Positions 23,668 through 32,725 are shown, counted from the first letter of the stretch. The stretch: DNA of 36,168 bases from Desulfuromonadaceae bacterium (GCA_028686055.1 JAQUCU010000006.1:1-36168); one strand, 5' to 3'. The notes: generated by a model from the letters alone, not told the origin. Made by a program: numbers and translations.

Positions 23668-25032
23668 ATGGATACGATTCTATTAGTCGAAGATGACCTT
23701 TTCTTTCGGGAAACGTACTCCGATCTGCTGCGATCTGAAGGGTATCAGGTCGAAAGTGCTTCCTGTGGTTTTGATGGGCTCGAAATGCTTGCCAACGGCC
23801 AGTATTCTCTCGTTATTACTGATTTGGTCATGCCTGATATCAGTGGCTTTGAGATTCTCTCAAAGGTTCGTGAAAGTCATCCTACAGTCGATGTCATAAT
23901 TGTCACAGGTAATGCAAATCTGGAATCAGCGATATTTGCTCTGAAACATGGTGCCCGGGATTACCTTGTAAAGCCTGTTAACCCTGATGAGTTCAGACAT
24001 TCTGTTGCCCAGTGTATCCAACAGCATCGACTCCTTGATGAAAATGACGAGCTCAAAAACATGATTTCACTTTTCAGAGCCAGTCAGTCCATTGCCCGCT
24101 GCCTGGACGGTGAACATCTCTACTCTCTGATGGTTGAAGCTATCGCTCGCGAAGTTGGCCTCAGCAGTGCCATCGGCTTTTTTAAGGTTGGAGGAACTCT
24201 TGAGCTCAAAGTTGCCAAAGGGGTTTCAGACGCTTTAGGTACATATCTTTTGGGAGAGATCAATGCACGGCTTGCTTCATCAACAGTGGATGAGCTCTTA
24301 ATACAGCATCTACCACTTCCAGCGCAATACAACTCTGAGAAGTTTTTTGAAGCTTTATTGGTGCCTGTTTACAATCATTCAATGCTGTTCGGCATGATTA
24401 TACTTCTTAACAGTTCATCATGTGCACTTCCTGATATCAAGAAACACAGAAAGAATATTTTATTCCTGATAGAGCAGTCATTACGAGCCTTTGAAAATGC
24501 GGAAACATTTTCTAAAACAAAAGATCTGTTGTTTATTGATGATATCAGCGGCCTCTATAACCATCGCTATCTCGATATTGCCCTTGAGCGCGAAATTAAG
24601 CGGGTCGAGCGGTATGCCTCGCACCTGGCGGTCCTGTTTATCGACGTTGATTCGTTCAAACAGGTAAACGACTCCCATGGACATCTTGTCGGTAGCCGGG
24701 TTCTGGCCGAATTCGGCGCACTGGTCAAAAAAACGGTCCGTGATGTTGATATAGTTATCCGTTACGGTGGCGATGAATATACTGCCATTCTGGTTGAAAC
24801 TACCCGTGAAACGGCTGAACTTGTTGCCGAACGTATCCGCAGGAAGGTAGAGGCTCATTATTTTCAAGTTCTGGAGGGTCATACCATTCGTTTGACCTGT
24901 AGTATCGGTTATGCCTGCTGCCCTGATGACACTACGTCAAAGGATGTGCTGCTTGAAATGGCCGACAATGCCATGTATGCCGGTAAAACATCAGGAAAAA
25001 ACTGCGTTCAGCACATATCCGGCGCTTCCTGA
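23668..25032 (+). CDS. gacA: Receiver-GAF-GGDEF regulator, predicted Hypr cGAMP synthase (GacA-like)
   Basis: A 454-residue response regulator. Residues 1-120 are a receiver (Asp9, Asp10, phosphoacceptor Asp52, Lys102). Residues about 130-275 look like a GAF domain, and 285-450 a GGDEF domain with active site GGDEY (367-371). An RxxD inhibitory-site motif (RDVD, 358-361) lies five residues before it. The purine-contact motif usually written GHxxGD reads GHLVGS here, with Ser343 replacing the guanine-contacting Asp. This Asp-to-Ser change is the mark of hybrid promiscuous (Hypr) GGDEF enzymes such as G. sulfurreducens GacA (GSU1658), which make 3',3'-cGAMP. Function is inferred from this residue and architecture. 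hisS follows. Confidence 0.88.
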   Translation: MDTILLVEDDLFFRETYSDLLRSEGYQVESASCGFDGLEMLANGQYSLVITDLVMPDISGFEILSKVRESHPTVDVIIVTGNANLESAIFALKHGARDYLVKPVNPDEFRHSVAQCIQQHRLLDENDELKNMISLFRASQSIARCLDGEHLYSLMVEAIAREVGLSSAIGFFKVGGTLELKVAKGVSDALGTYLLGEINARLASSTVDELLIQHLPLPAQYNSEKFFEALLVPVYNHSMLFGMIILLNSSSCALPDIKKHRKNILFLIEQSLRAFENAETFSKTKDLLFIDDISGLYNHRYLDIALEREIKRVERYASHLAVLFIDVDSFKQVNDSHGHLVGSRVLAEFGALVKKTVRDVDIVIRYGGDEYTAILVETTRETAELVAERIRRKVEAHYFQVLEGHTIRLTCSIGYACCPDDTTSKDVLLEMADNAMYAGKTSGKNCVQHISGAS

Positions 25033-25050
25033 TAATAGCTGGTACTGTTT

Positions 25051-25090
25051 GAGTCCGGCCGTGCAATCCCGCCTGTGGTCTGGACTTTTT
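25051..25090 (+). terminator. Possible terminator between the GGDEF gene and hisS
   Basis: AGTCCGG (25052-25058) can pair with CTGGACT (25080-25086, one G-U pair), followed by TTTT. The loop is 21 bases and GC-rich, so the structure is plausible but not strong. Confidence 0.4.
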
Positions 25091-25118
25091 ACGTTTTTAT
25101 CTACTAATGAGGTGATCT

Positions 25119-26375
25119 GTGGCAATAACAGCAGTCAAAGGTTTTAATGATATTCTGCCGGATGAATCCGGCAGGTGGCAGTATATTGAACAGACGGCCC
25201 GCCGGGTCTTCGAACTGAACGGCTTTGGTGAAATTCGTGTTCCCGTAATGGAGAAGACAGAGCTTTTCTGCCGCTCGATCGGCGATGCGACTGATATCGT
25301 CGAAAAAGAGATGTATACATTCACAGACAAGGGTGAAAACAGCGTCACTCTCAGGCCGGAGGGAACCGCCGGAGTCATGCGCGCATTCATCGAACATAAG
25401 CTGTATGCACAGGATCCGATTGCAAAACTTTATTATCTCGGGCCGATGTTCCGTTATGAACGCCCTCAAAAAGGGCGCTACCGGCAATTTCATCAGATCG
25501 GAGCAGAAATCACCGGCGTAAATGAGCCGTTGGCAGACGCTCAGGTATTGAACATGCTGACCACCTTTTTCCGTGAAATAGGTTTGACTGAGCCAACGCT
25601 CCAGATTAACTCGCTCGGTTGTCCGGAATGCCGTCCTGGCTACCGGGCCGCTTTGCGGAGCTTTCTGGAAGAGCGTATGGAGCATCTCTGCGAAGATTGC
25701 AAACGACGCTTTGTGACAAATCCGCTTCGGACATTGGACTGCAAGGTGCCGGGGTGCATCGAGGCCACCAGCGGCGCTCCGTCAGTCCTTGAACATCTCT
25801 GCAGCGCCTGTGATGACCACTTCAGCAGCGTGCGGCGCTATTTGGATCTTTCCTCCACCCCGTACAGCATCAATTTTCGAATGGTGCGCGGTCTTGATTA
25901 CTACACCCGCACGACCTTTGAGATGGTTACCGGACTGCTCGGTTCACAATCTGCCGTTGCCGCAGGAGGTCGCTATGACGGTTTGATTTCACAGCTTGGT
26001 GGACCGTCCATTCCCGGAATCGGGTTTGCGATGGGCCTTGAGCGTGTTGCACTGCTGCTCGGCAGCCAGAAATTTGTGTCACTCCCGGATCTGTTTATCG
26101 CAACAATGGGTGGAGCGGAGCGTGATGTTGCATTCCGCCTGATGGATGGCCTATTGAAGTCCGGTGTTCGCGTCGAGCTGGATTATGAAGGGAAAAGCCT
26201 TAAGAGCCAGATGCGCCGGGCTGACAAACTCAAGGCACGTTACAGCGTTGTGATCGGTGGAAATGAGGTGACATCGGGACGAGCATCTTTTAAGCGGATG
26301 GCTGACGGGATCCAGACTGATTCTGCACTGACGGTTGCTGATATACGGTCACTTGTCGGGAAGTCGGATCTGTGA
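25119..26375 (+). CDS. hisS: Histidyl-tRNA synthetase
   Basis: A 418-residue class II aminoacyl-tRNA synthetase charging tRNA-His. The N-terminus opens with [11 protein letters not shown]. Motif 2 contains [13 protein letters not shown], the histidine-specific [13 protein letters not shown] is at about residue 260, and motif 3 (GFAMGLERV) follows. The C-terminal 90 residues are the anticodon-binding domain. A cysteine-rich stretch (CPEC, CEDCKRR, CKVPGC, CSAC) fills the insertion region. The start is GTG with GAGGTGAT at 25108-25116. Its TGA overlaps the ruvB ATG. Confidence 0.97.
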   Translation: MAITAVKGFNDILPDESGRWQYIEQTARRVFELNGFGEIRVPVMEKTELFCRSIGDATDIVEKEMYTFTDKGENSVTLRPEGTAGVMRAFIEHKLYAQDPIAKLYYLGPMFRYERPQKGRYRQFHQIGAEITGVNEPLADAQVLNMLTTFFREIGLTEPTLQINSLGCPECRPGYRAALRSFLEERMEHLCEDCKRRFVTNPLRTLDCKVPGCIEATSGAPSVLEHLCSACDDHFSSVRRYLDLSSTPYSINFRMVRGLDYYTRTTFEMVTGLLGSQSAVAAGGRYDGLISQLGGPSIPGIGFAMGLERVALLLGSQKFVSLPDLFIATMGGAERDVAFRLMDGLLKSGVRVELDYEGKSLKSQMRRADKLKARYSVVIGGNEVTSGRASFKRMADGIQTDSALTVADIRSLVGKSDL

Positions 26376-27403
26376 TGGATTCCGCTGCAGACCGTACAGT
26401 TGCCCCCGAAAAAAGGGATGATGACTCCCAGTATGATGCTACTCTGCGACCAAGAGCCTTTGATGACTACATTGGTCAGGAGAAGATAAAGAATAATCTT
26501 CGCCTGTTCATAGATGCCGCGAAGGGGCGGGGGGAAGCTCTTGATCATGTCCTGTTGTACGGTCCTCCCGGTCTTGGCAAGACTACGCTGGCCAATATCA
26601 TAGCCTGCGAAATGGGGGTCAATATCAAGTCTACCTCCGGGCCGGTAATTGAGCGCCCCGGGGATCTGGCCGCCATCCTCACCAACCTCGAACCGCATGA
26701 CGTTCTCTTTATCGATGAAATCCACCGGATTTCCCATGTAGTCGAAGAGATCCTGTATCCGGCCATGGAGGATTATCAGCTCGATATCATTATTGGTCAG
26801 GGGCCGAGTGCGCGCTCTATCAAACTGGATCTGCCCCGTTTCACGCTGGTTGGCGCCACCACCCGGGCGGGGCTTCTTTCCTCGCCACTCCGCGATCGCT
26901 TCGGGGTAATATCGCGCCTTGAATTTTACACGTATGATGAACTGGCCACCATTATCTGCCGCTCGTCCGGTATTCTGGGGATGGAAATTGACCCTCGCGG
27001 GGCATCCGAACTGGCCCGCCGCAGCCGTGGAACCCCCCGGATCGCCAACCGCCTGCTGCGACGTGTGCGTGACTATGCCCAGGTTCGAGCAGATGGTGTC
27101 ATAACCCTTGGAGTCGTGAGGGAAACTCTCAAACTGCTTGAAATTGACGAAATGGGTTTTGACCAGATGGACCGCATGATTCTGCTTACAATTATTGACA
27201 AGTTCGGAGGTGGCCCGGTCGGTCTGGATACTATTGCCGCTGCAATCAGTGAAGAGAGCGACACCATCGAGGATGTCTACGAACCATTTCTGATTCAGAA
27301 CGGATTCATCAATCGCACCCCGCGGGGCAGGGTGGCTACACGTGCGGCCTATCTGCACTTTGGGCGTATTGCCCCTGAATCCTCTCAGGAGACTCTGTTC
27401 TAG
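26375..27403 (+). CDS. ruvB: Holliday junction branch migration ATPase RuvB
   Basis: A 342-residue AAA+ motor that drives branch migration with RuvA. Walker A is GPPGLGKTT (63-71), Walker B LFIDEIHR, sensor 1 GATTRAG, and the arginine finger lies in the SPLRDRFG segment. The C-terminal winged helix contains [15 protein letters not shown] and the closing TPRGR. The ATG overlaps the hisS stop; an in-frame GTG just upstream at 26372 is possible. Neither ruvA nor ruvC is next to it. Confidence 0.97.
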   Translation: MDSAADRTVAPEKRDDDSQYDATLRPRAFDDYIGQEKIKNNLRLFIDAAKGRGEALDHVLLYGPPGLGKTTLANIIACEMGVNIKSTSGPVIERPGDLAAILTNLEPHDVLFIDEIHRISHVVEEILYPAMEDYQLDIIIGQGPSARSIKLDLPRFTLVGATTRAGLLSSPLRDRFGVISRLEFYTYDELATIICRSSGILGMEIDPRGASELARRSRGTPRIANRLLRRVRDYAQVRADGVITLGVVRETLKLLEIDEMGFDQMDRMILLTIIDKFGGGPVGLDTIAAAISEESDTIEDVYEPFLIQNGFINRTPRGRVATRAAYLHFGRIAPESSQETLF

Positions 27404-27405
27404 CC

Positions 27406-28098
27406 ATGCAGCAGTTCTTTGATTTTCCGGTTTCCCCGGACTTCAGCTTTGACAGTTTCGTTCCCTGTGAAGGAAACGCTGCTGCGCTCCGGTTTGCGCT
27501 GAGGATTGCCGACACTTCCGATCCCGAGAGTCTGCTTTACCTGTATGGCCCGTCCGGTTCAGGGAAAACCCACCTTCTGAGGTCCATTGCCGGCAGCAAT
27601 CTCCCTTACATCTCGCTCCGTGAACCGGTTTCACCGGAACGTCTGGTGTCGACATTTTGTGCCGCCGACCGTCTGGTAGTGGATGACCTGCAGAATATGC
27701 CGGATGATCCTGACCTTCGTCGGGCGCTATGGCAGCTGTTCAATGAATTTCATACCTCCGGCCGCACGATTGCGATGGCCGGTGCCACTCCGCCGCGTGA
27801 TCTTGGTAATATGGACGATCATCTGACTTCCCGGCTGTTATGGGGACTGGTAGCAAGACTGGATACATCTGATGACAGCTCCAGGAGGATGATTATAAAG
27901 AAGGTGGCCGATGATCATCAGATCAGGATACCTGACGAAGTTGTTGATTATATTCTGGCAACCACAAGCCGCGAGGTTGGCACCTTGATAACCTGCTTTC
28001 ATCAGTTGTACCGTTTCTCTATGGCTCAAAAACGGCGCATTACACTGCCGCTTGCGCGTGAGGTACGCGAATTGACGTTAACAGGATTCGTACTATGA
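27406..28098 (+). CDS. Hda/DnaA-like AAA+ ATPase
   Basis: A 230-residue protein resembling the ATPase part of DnaA and the regulator Hda, without the DnaA DNA-binding domain IV. Walker A is GPSGSGKTH (about 48-56), Walker B LVVDDLQ (about 88-94), and HLTSRLLWGL contains the Box VII-like arginine. The N-terminus MQQFFDFPV matches the position and style of the beta-clamp binding motif of Hda. Hda, with the loaded clamp, stimulates ATP hydrolysis by DnaA to limit replication initiation; that this protein does so is inference. It begins two bases after ruvB. Confidence 0.85.
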   Translation: MQQFFDFPVSPDFSFDSFVPCEGNAAALRFALRIADTSDPESLLYLYGPSGSGKTHLLRSIAGSNLPYISLREPVSPERLVSTFCAADRLVVDDLQNMPDDPDLRRALWQLFNEFHTSGRTIAMAGATPPRDLGNMDDHLTSRLLWGLVARLDTSDDSSRRMIIKKVADDHQIRIPDEVVDYILATTSREVGTLITCFHQLYRFSMAQKRRITLPLAREVRELTLTGFVL

Positions 28099-28188
28099 TT
28101 TCCTTCTGAAGACCCCGCAAGCCGTTGTACTATGACAGGTTGCAGGAAAGTAAGTTTTACGTGGCGTTATTAATTAGCAGGAGACAAT

Positions 28189-29037
28189 ATGCTTCATAGA
28201 GGAAACTATAATAAGCTTGCAATAAGCCGAATCACCGCTTCCGGAGCAGTATTCATGACCGATGAGGGCGAAGTTCTCCTCCCTTTGCGCCTTGTTCCGG
28301 ACGGGGCGGAGGTAGGCACACTTCTGGATGTTTTCGTCTACGTTGATTCTGATAGTCGTTTGACAGCTACCACCAAAAGGCCCCGTGCGGTTGTCGGTGA
28401 GTTTGCGCTCCTGAAGGTCAAGGAAACAACTACTGTAGGTTCATTCCTTGATTGGGGGTTGGAAAAGGATTTGCTGCTGCCGTTCGGTGAACAGATGGAA
28501 CCTGTCAGACGCGGGGATCAGGTGCTTGTATGGATTTATCTTCATGACAGCGGCCGGATTGCGGCATCGGCGAAGCTGGAAAAATTCATCCGGCCGGTGG
28601 ATGACACTTTGACGGAAGGCGCCGAAGTCGAGTTGCTTGTCTATGCCTGTACGGATTTGGGTGCCAAGGTCATTATCAACAACCGCTTCGGCGGGCTGAT
28701 ATTTCATACAGAGCTGGTCGTCAAACCGTCCTGTGGAGAGCGTCTGCGCGGGTATGCCAAAAAAATCAGGGAAGATGGCAAGGTTGACGTGACGCTGCGC
28801 AAAGGGGGCACTCTTGAGGCGGCACAAGACCGCGATATTGTTTTGGATGCCCTGGCGGCCCACAACGGTTTTCTCCCTTTAACCGACAAAAGCTCTCCTG
28901 AAGCAATAGCCGCTCAGCTCCGTTTGAGTAAGAAGAGCTTTAAAAAAGCGCTTGGGGGGTTGTACAAAGAGGGTGTTGTATCGATACTTCCCGATGGGAT
29001 TCGGCTGCGAAGCGTCCAAACTATGGAGACGGTATGA
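28189..29037 (+). CDS. S1-domain RNA-binding protein, CvfB/YitL family
   Basis: A 282-residue cytoplasmic protein with the CvfB plan: three S1-like OB domains (about 1-65, 66-135 and 140-215) and a C-terminal winged helix (about 225-275). Recognisable stretches are VGSFLDWGLEKDLLLPF in the second S1 unit and KKSFKKALGGLYKEG in the winged helix. CvfB affects virulence factor expression in Staphylococcus; the RNA target elsewhere is unknown. ATG 28189 follows AGGAGAC. Its TGA overlaps the ATG of the zinc-binding lipoprotein gene (ATGA), so it is coupled to the zinc transporter genes. Confidence 0.87.
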   Translation: MLHRGNYNKLAISRITASGAVFMTDEGEVLLPLRLVPDGAEVGTLLDVFVYVDSDSRLTATTKRPRAVVGEFALLKVKETTTVGSFLDWGLEKDLLLPFGEQMEPVRRGDQVLVWIYLHDSGRIAASAKLEKFIRPVDDTLTEGAEVELLVYACTDLGAKVIINNRFGGLIFHTELVVKPSCGERLRGYAKKIREDGKVDVTLRKGGTLEAAQDRDIVLDALAAHNGFLPLTDKSSPEAIAAQLRLSKKSFKKALGGLYKEGVVSILPDGIRLRSVQTMETV

Positions 29038-30008
29038 AGAGTCGAATTGGTGTAGTTATATTGGTTGTTCTTTGTAGTGCCGCTCTGTTTCTTGCTAGCT
29101 GTAAAAAAGGTGAGGAAAAACCGGCAGTCAGCTTGCAGGTAGTGACGACCCTTTTTCCTCTGTATGATTTTGCCCGCACCATCGCCGGTGACAAGGCACA
29201 CGTAACCATGCTGTTGCCGCCCGGTGTCGAACCGCACACCTTCGAACCAAGGCCGGAAGATATGATCAGGATCAGTCGCGCCGGGCTGTTTATTTATACC
29301 AACAAATACATGGAACCGTGGGCGGAAAAAGTCGTTTCCGGCATCGACAGTAGAACTCTGCGGGTCGTCAATGCCGGAGAGCGGGTCACCTACCATGCCG
29401 GAGTGACTGAAGATGAGCATGGTCATGACCACACGAAGAGTGGGGAGCATGATCACCACCATGACCAGAAAGGGATGGATCCACACATTTGGCTCGATTT
29501 TGACAACGCAGCACTCATGGTTGATACGATTCTTGACGGTTTTGTTGCCGCTGATCCGGCTAATGGCGATGTCTACCGCCAGAATGCTGAAACACTGAAA
29601 AGACGGTTGGTCAAGCTTGATCTGCAGTACCGGAAAACACTTGCTTTATGTTCAACCAGAACACTTTTGCATGGCGGTCATTATACCTTTGGATATCTTG
29701 CCCGCCGCTACAATCTTGATTATCACGCGCTGAGCGGGATTTCTTCTGATTCGGAACCGTCGGCTGAACGTATGGCCTCACTTGTCCGGGAAATAAGATC
29801 ATCCGGCGCCAGGTATCTGTTTGCCGAGGAACTGCTGTCGCCACGTCTGACCGAGACACTGGCAAATGAAGCGGGTGTCGGGGTATTGATGCTCCACGGG
29901 GCGCATAACCTGTCGCGGGATGATATGGCTCGAAACGTAACTTTTTTTGATTTGATGGACCGCAATCTGGAACAGCTGCAGAAAGGTCTTCAATGTCGGA
30001 CAAAATAG
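29034..30008 (+). CDS. znuA: Zinc ABC transporter substrate-binding lipoprotein ZnuA
   Basis: A 324-residue cluster A-I metal-binding protein. The signal peptide ends with LASC, placing a lipidated Cys at residue 23. Metal ligands are expected at His68 (VEPHTF), His151 (MDPHIW), and downstream His and Asp/Glu residues including His in LLHGGHYTF. A loop at 129-143 is rich in His and Asp (HGHDHTK...HDHHHDQ), a feature typical of zinc rather than manganese binding members. It overlaps the CvfB-like gene upstream and the ATPase gene downstream. Confidence 0.94.
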   Translation: MKSRIGVVILVVLCSAALFLASCKKGEEKPAVSLQVVTTLFPLYDFARTIAGDKAHVTMLLPPGVEPHTFEPRPEDMIRISRAGLFIYTNKYMEPWAEKVVSGIDSRTLRVVNAGERVTYHAGVTEDEHGHDHTKSGEHDHHHDQKGMDPHIWLDFDNAALMVDTILDGFVAADPANGDVYRQNAETLKRRLVKLDLQYRKTLALCSTRTLLHGGHYTFGYLARRYNLDYHALSGISSDSEPSAERMASLVREIRSSGARYLFAEELLSPRLTETLANEAGVGVLMLHGAHNLSRDDMARNVTFFDLMDRNLEQLQKGLQCRTK

Positions 30009-30745
30009 TTACAACTGAGTTGCTCTCGTGCAGTTATCGCGAGGGAAGGGTGCTTGAGGATATTTCATTTCAGGTTGAGCGAGGTGACTATGTTGGAATC
30101 GTCGGGCCGAATGGTTCCGGCAAGAGCACGCTGGTCAAGGCATTACTCGGTCTGGTAACAATCAGCAAGGGGTCTGCATCGCTGTTTGGTACCCCTCTGC
30201 CACACTTCCGTGATTGGTATAAAGTTGGCTACCTGCCCCAAAGCCTGCATCTGGTTAATCCGGTATTTCCTGCGACAGTACATGAAACGGTTGGCCTAGG
30301 TTTGTTATCACTTAAGCGTTTTCCAAAACGACTGAATCGCGCCGATAATGACAAAATCAATACAATCCTAGATGAATTAGGTATATTGGATCTTGAACAT
30401 AAACTGATAGGTGAACTTTCCGGTGGCCAGCTGCAGCGTGTTCTGCTTGCGCGTGCAATTGTAAACGATCCTGAACTGCTTGTGCTCGATGAACCGACTG
30501 CAGCCCTGGATCCGGAAACAAGAGGTCGCTTTTATGCCATGATAGCTTCTATAAACCGATCGCGGGGCGTCACGGTCCTGCTGGTGACGCATGACAGCGG
30601 CGCGATCGGAGAGCATGCCTCAAAAATGCTCTATCTTGACAAAAAAATACTATTTTACGGCAGCTTTGACCAATTCTGCTGCTCACATGAGATGTCGTCA
30701 CTGTTCGGCGAACATTCCCAACATCTCATGTGCCATCGACACTGA
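29993..30745 (+). CDS. znuC: Zinc ABC transporter ATP-binding protein ZnuC
   Basis: A 250-residue ABC ATPase. Walker A is GPNGSGKST (about 36-44), signature LSGGQLQR, Walker B LLVLDEPTAALDP and switch His in VTHD. Its ATG lies 16 bases before the znuA stop, in another frame, so the genes are translationally coupled. It powers zinc import through the permease encoded next. Confidence 0.95.
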   Translation: MSDKIVTTELLSCSYREGRVLEDISFQVERGDYVGIVGPNGSGKSTLVKALLGLVTISKGSASLFGTPLPHFRDWYKVGYLPQSLHLVNPVFPATVHETVGLGLLSLKRFPKRLNRADNDKINTILDELGILDLEHKLIGELSGGQLQRVLLARAIVNDPELLVLDEPTAALDPETRGRFYAMIASINRSRGVTVLLVTHDSGAIGEHASKMLYLDKKILFYGSFDQFCCSHEMSSLFGEHSQHLMCHRH

Positions 30746-30747
30746 CC

Positions 30748-31581
30748 ATGAACCTTCTGGAAATACTTTCATACGGCTTTATCCAACGTGCCCTGCTGGC
30801 CGGTACATTGATTGCTCTACTCTGTTCGGTACTCGGGGTATTTCTTGTCTTGCGCCGGTTATCATTGATTGGTGACGGACTGGCGCATGTCACTTTCGGC
30901 AGCACCGCTATCGCCTTGGCGCTCAAGATGTATTCAGCTATGTCACTGCTGGTGTCGATGCCGATCGTTCTGCTTGCGTCCATAGGCATACTCAAATTGA
31001 CTGAAAAGGGGCGCCTAAGTGGTGATGCCGCTATCGGCCTGGTATCCGCTCTCGGAATTTCGGCCGGGATTATTCTTGCCAGTGTGGGAGGTGGATATAA
31101 TGTCGATCTGCTGAGCTATCTGTTCGGCAACATTCTTTCGATACGCAGTGAAGAGGTGGTTATTGCTGCGCTGCTCTGTGTAGGGGTTTTGCTGCTAGTG
31201 ACGTTCTATTATCACGAGCTGTTTGCCATCTCATTCAGCGATGAGCTGGCTAAGGTATCCGGTGTCCGGACTTCGTACATCAACGCAATTCTGGTGCTGC
31301 TGACCGCATTGTCGGTTGTTCTGGCAATGAAACTGGTCGGTATCATGCTGATTTCGTCACTGCTTATAGTCCCTGCGGCTGCGGCCCTGCAGCTGGCGCG
31401 TGGATTCAAGGTATGCATCATACTGGCCGCGCTTCAGGGGTGTAGTTCAGTTGTTATTGGTATTATTATCTCCATTATGTCCAACCTGCCTGCCAGTGCC
31501 ACAATTGTTATGGTCAACCTGCTGTTTTTTACCGTTTCATGCGTCATCCGCAGGATTATCCACCCTAAAAATAGTAACTGA
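30748..31581 (+). CDS. znuB: Zinc ABC transporter permease ZnuB
   Basis: A 277-residue inner membrane protein of the ABC-3 family with about eight hydrophobic helices, starting with a short helix and the conserved GDGLAHVTFGSTAIA loop. It forms the membrane channel for zinc with ZnuC. I prefer ATG 30748, two bases after the znuC stop; an in-frame GTG at 30730 would overlap znuC. Its 3' end overlaps by 17 bases the end of the oppositely oriented DJ-1/HD-GYP gene. No clear Zur box is seen before the operon. Confidence 0.94.
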   Translation: MNLLEILSYGFIQRALLAGTLIALLCSVLGVFLVLRRLSLIGDGLAHVTFGSTAIALALKMYSAMSLLVSMPIVLLASIGILKLTEKGRLSGDAAIGLVSALGISAGIILASVGGGYNVDLLSYLFGNILSIRSEEVVIAALLCVGVLLLVTFYYHELFAISFSDELAKVSGVRTSYINAILVLLTALSVVLAMKLVGIMLISSLLIVPAAAALQLARGFKVCIILAALQGCSSVVIGIIISIMSNLPASATIVMVNLLFFTVSCVIRRIIHPKNSN

Positions 31582-32725
31582 AATCTTTTGTCTCGAACGG
31601 TGAATCGTTCAAGCACTCAATAAATACATCAACTATAAATGGGTCGAATTGCGTATCTTTATTTTTTACCAATTCTCGCAGAGCGGCTTCTTTGCCCAGA
31701 CCGTCTCGATAGGAACGGTTTGAAGTTATTGCATTGTATGCATCTGCAACGGAAACAATCCGGGCATGAAGCGGGATATTCTCGCCTTTCAGGCGGCTCG
31801 GATATCCGGACCCGTCCCAATGCTCATGGTGGTGAAGAATGGTGGGGGCGATATGACTTAAATTGCTGATGCCAACGACAAAGAGTGTTCCTTTCAGGGT
31901 ATGCTCACGTGTCAGCGTTTCCTCGCTAAGATTAAGGCTGTCCGGTTTGTTAAGGACATCCTCGGCAGTACTGTATTTCCCTATATCATGCAGCATTGCA
32001 CCTAGATACAGGTCACGCATCTCGATTAAGGGAAGTTTAAGTTTTGAACCGATGCTCAGGCAGTATTCAGAAACCCTGCGAGCCTGACCTTCTGTATAAT
32101 TGTCTTGTGCCTCCAATGCGCTCAACAGTGCCTGGATTGTGCTGTTGAATAAAGAGGGGTTCCAAATTTCGGCCGATATCTCTTTAACCAGCATCGACTT
32201 GGAAACCCGGTCTGATGTGTCATGGTCTGCCATGTGGGCGACTATTGCCAGTCCGAAGTGTATTGCTGTACCGGGACCCTGGCTGGTAATAATGGTGCCG
32301 TCGCTGACAACAGGTGCCTCTTTGTAGATACCTTCTTTTAATTGATCCCGATATGATGGGTAGCAGGTTGCTCTTTTGCCCTTTAGCAGTCCGGCCGCAG
32401 CGAGTATAATCGGCGCAGCGCAGATGGCACCGATAAGTTTTTCTTTAGAGGCAAATTTTTTGAGGAGTTTGTGGATGCGCTGATCCGCGTTGAGATTGTC
32501 GGTCCCCGGCTGTCCACCCGGGAGGATAATCATATCGAAGGCACCGCTATTGACGGCATCTATCGTTGTGTCAGGGATAACGCTGACATTGTGTGCGCCT
32601 ACAACCGGGCCTGGCAGCAGACCGGCCAGAACAACATCTATTTCCGCTCTGCGAAGTATATCAACTACCGTCAGAGTTTCCATCTCTTCAAAACCGGTTG
32701 CGAGCGGTATGATCGCTTTTGCCAT
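31565..32725 (-). CDS. DJ-1/PfpI domain fused to HD-GYP domain
   Basis: A single uninterrupted frame of 386 residues. Residues 1-170 are a DJ-1/YajL-like domain with Glu14 or Glu15 and the nucleophile-elbow Cys102 in GAICAAP, the usual catalytic pair of deglycase/glyoxalase-type DJ-1 proteins. Residues 190-380 form an HD-GYP domain: His246-Asp247 (HDIGK), His275, His298-His300, DGSGYP (304-309) and Asp328. The first metal-ligand histidine, normally in YTxGHS, is Gln214 (YTEGQARRV). So the phosphodiesterase may be altered or act as a sensor. The start follows AGGGGGATAT. It converges on znuB. Function as a unit is unknown; a link between carbonyl or oxidative stress and cyclic dinucleotides is a guess. 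Confidence 0.9.
   Translation of the reverse strand: MAKAIIPLATGFEEMETLTVVDILRRAEIDVVLAGLLPGPVVGAHNVSVIPDTTIDAVNSGAFDMIILPGGQPGTDNLNADQRIHKLLKKFASKEKLIGAICAAPIILAAAGLLKGKRATCYPSYRDQLKEGIYKEAPVVSDGTIITSQGPGTAIHFGLAIVAHMADHDTSDRVSKSMLVKEISAEIWNPSLFNSTIQALLSALEAQDNYTEGQARRVSEYCLSIGSKLKLPLIEMRDLYLGAMLHDIGKYSTAEDVLNKPDSLNLSEETLTREHTLKGTLFVVGISNLSHIAPTILHHHEHWDGSGYPSRLKGENIPLHARIVSVADAYNAITSNRSYRDGLGKEAALRELVKNKDTQFDPFIVDVFIECLNDSPFETKDFSYYF

Noticed and set aside
23595..25118. A cGAMP/GEMM-I riboswitch near the Hypr GGDEF gene
   Set aside because: I looked for the conserved GEMM core in the gaps here and elsewhere in the window and saw none; targets would be elsewhere in the genome.
25104..25685. 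A 193-codon minus-strand frame over hisS
   Set aside because: Antisense to hisS and without recognisable features.
26240..27358. A 372-codon open frame on the minus strand across ruvB
   Set aside because: Opposite a certain ruvB gene and without any protein family likeness; a shadow frame.
31565..32725. The DJ-1/HD-GYP fusion as a frameshift or assembly artefact
   Set aside because: The frame is continuous, with a plausible linker (about 170-195) and both domains of normal size, so I kept it as a real fusion.
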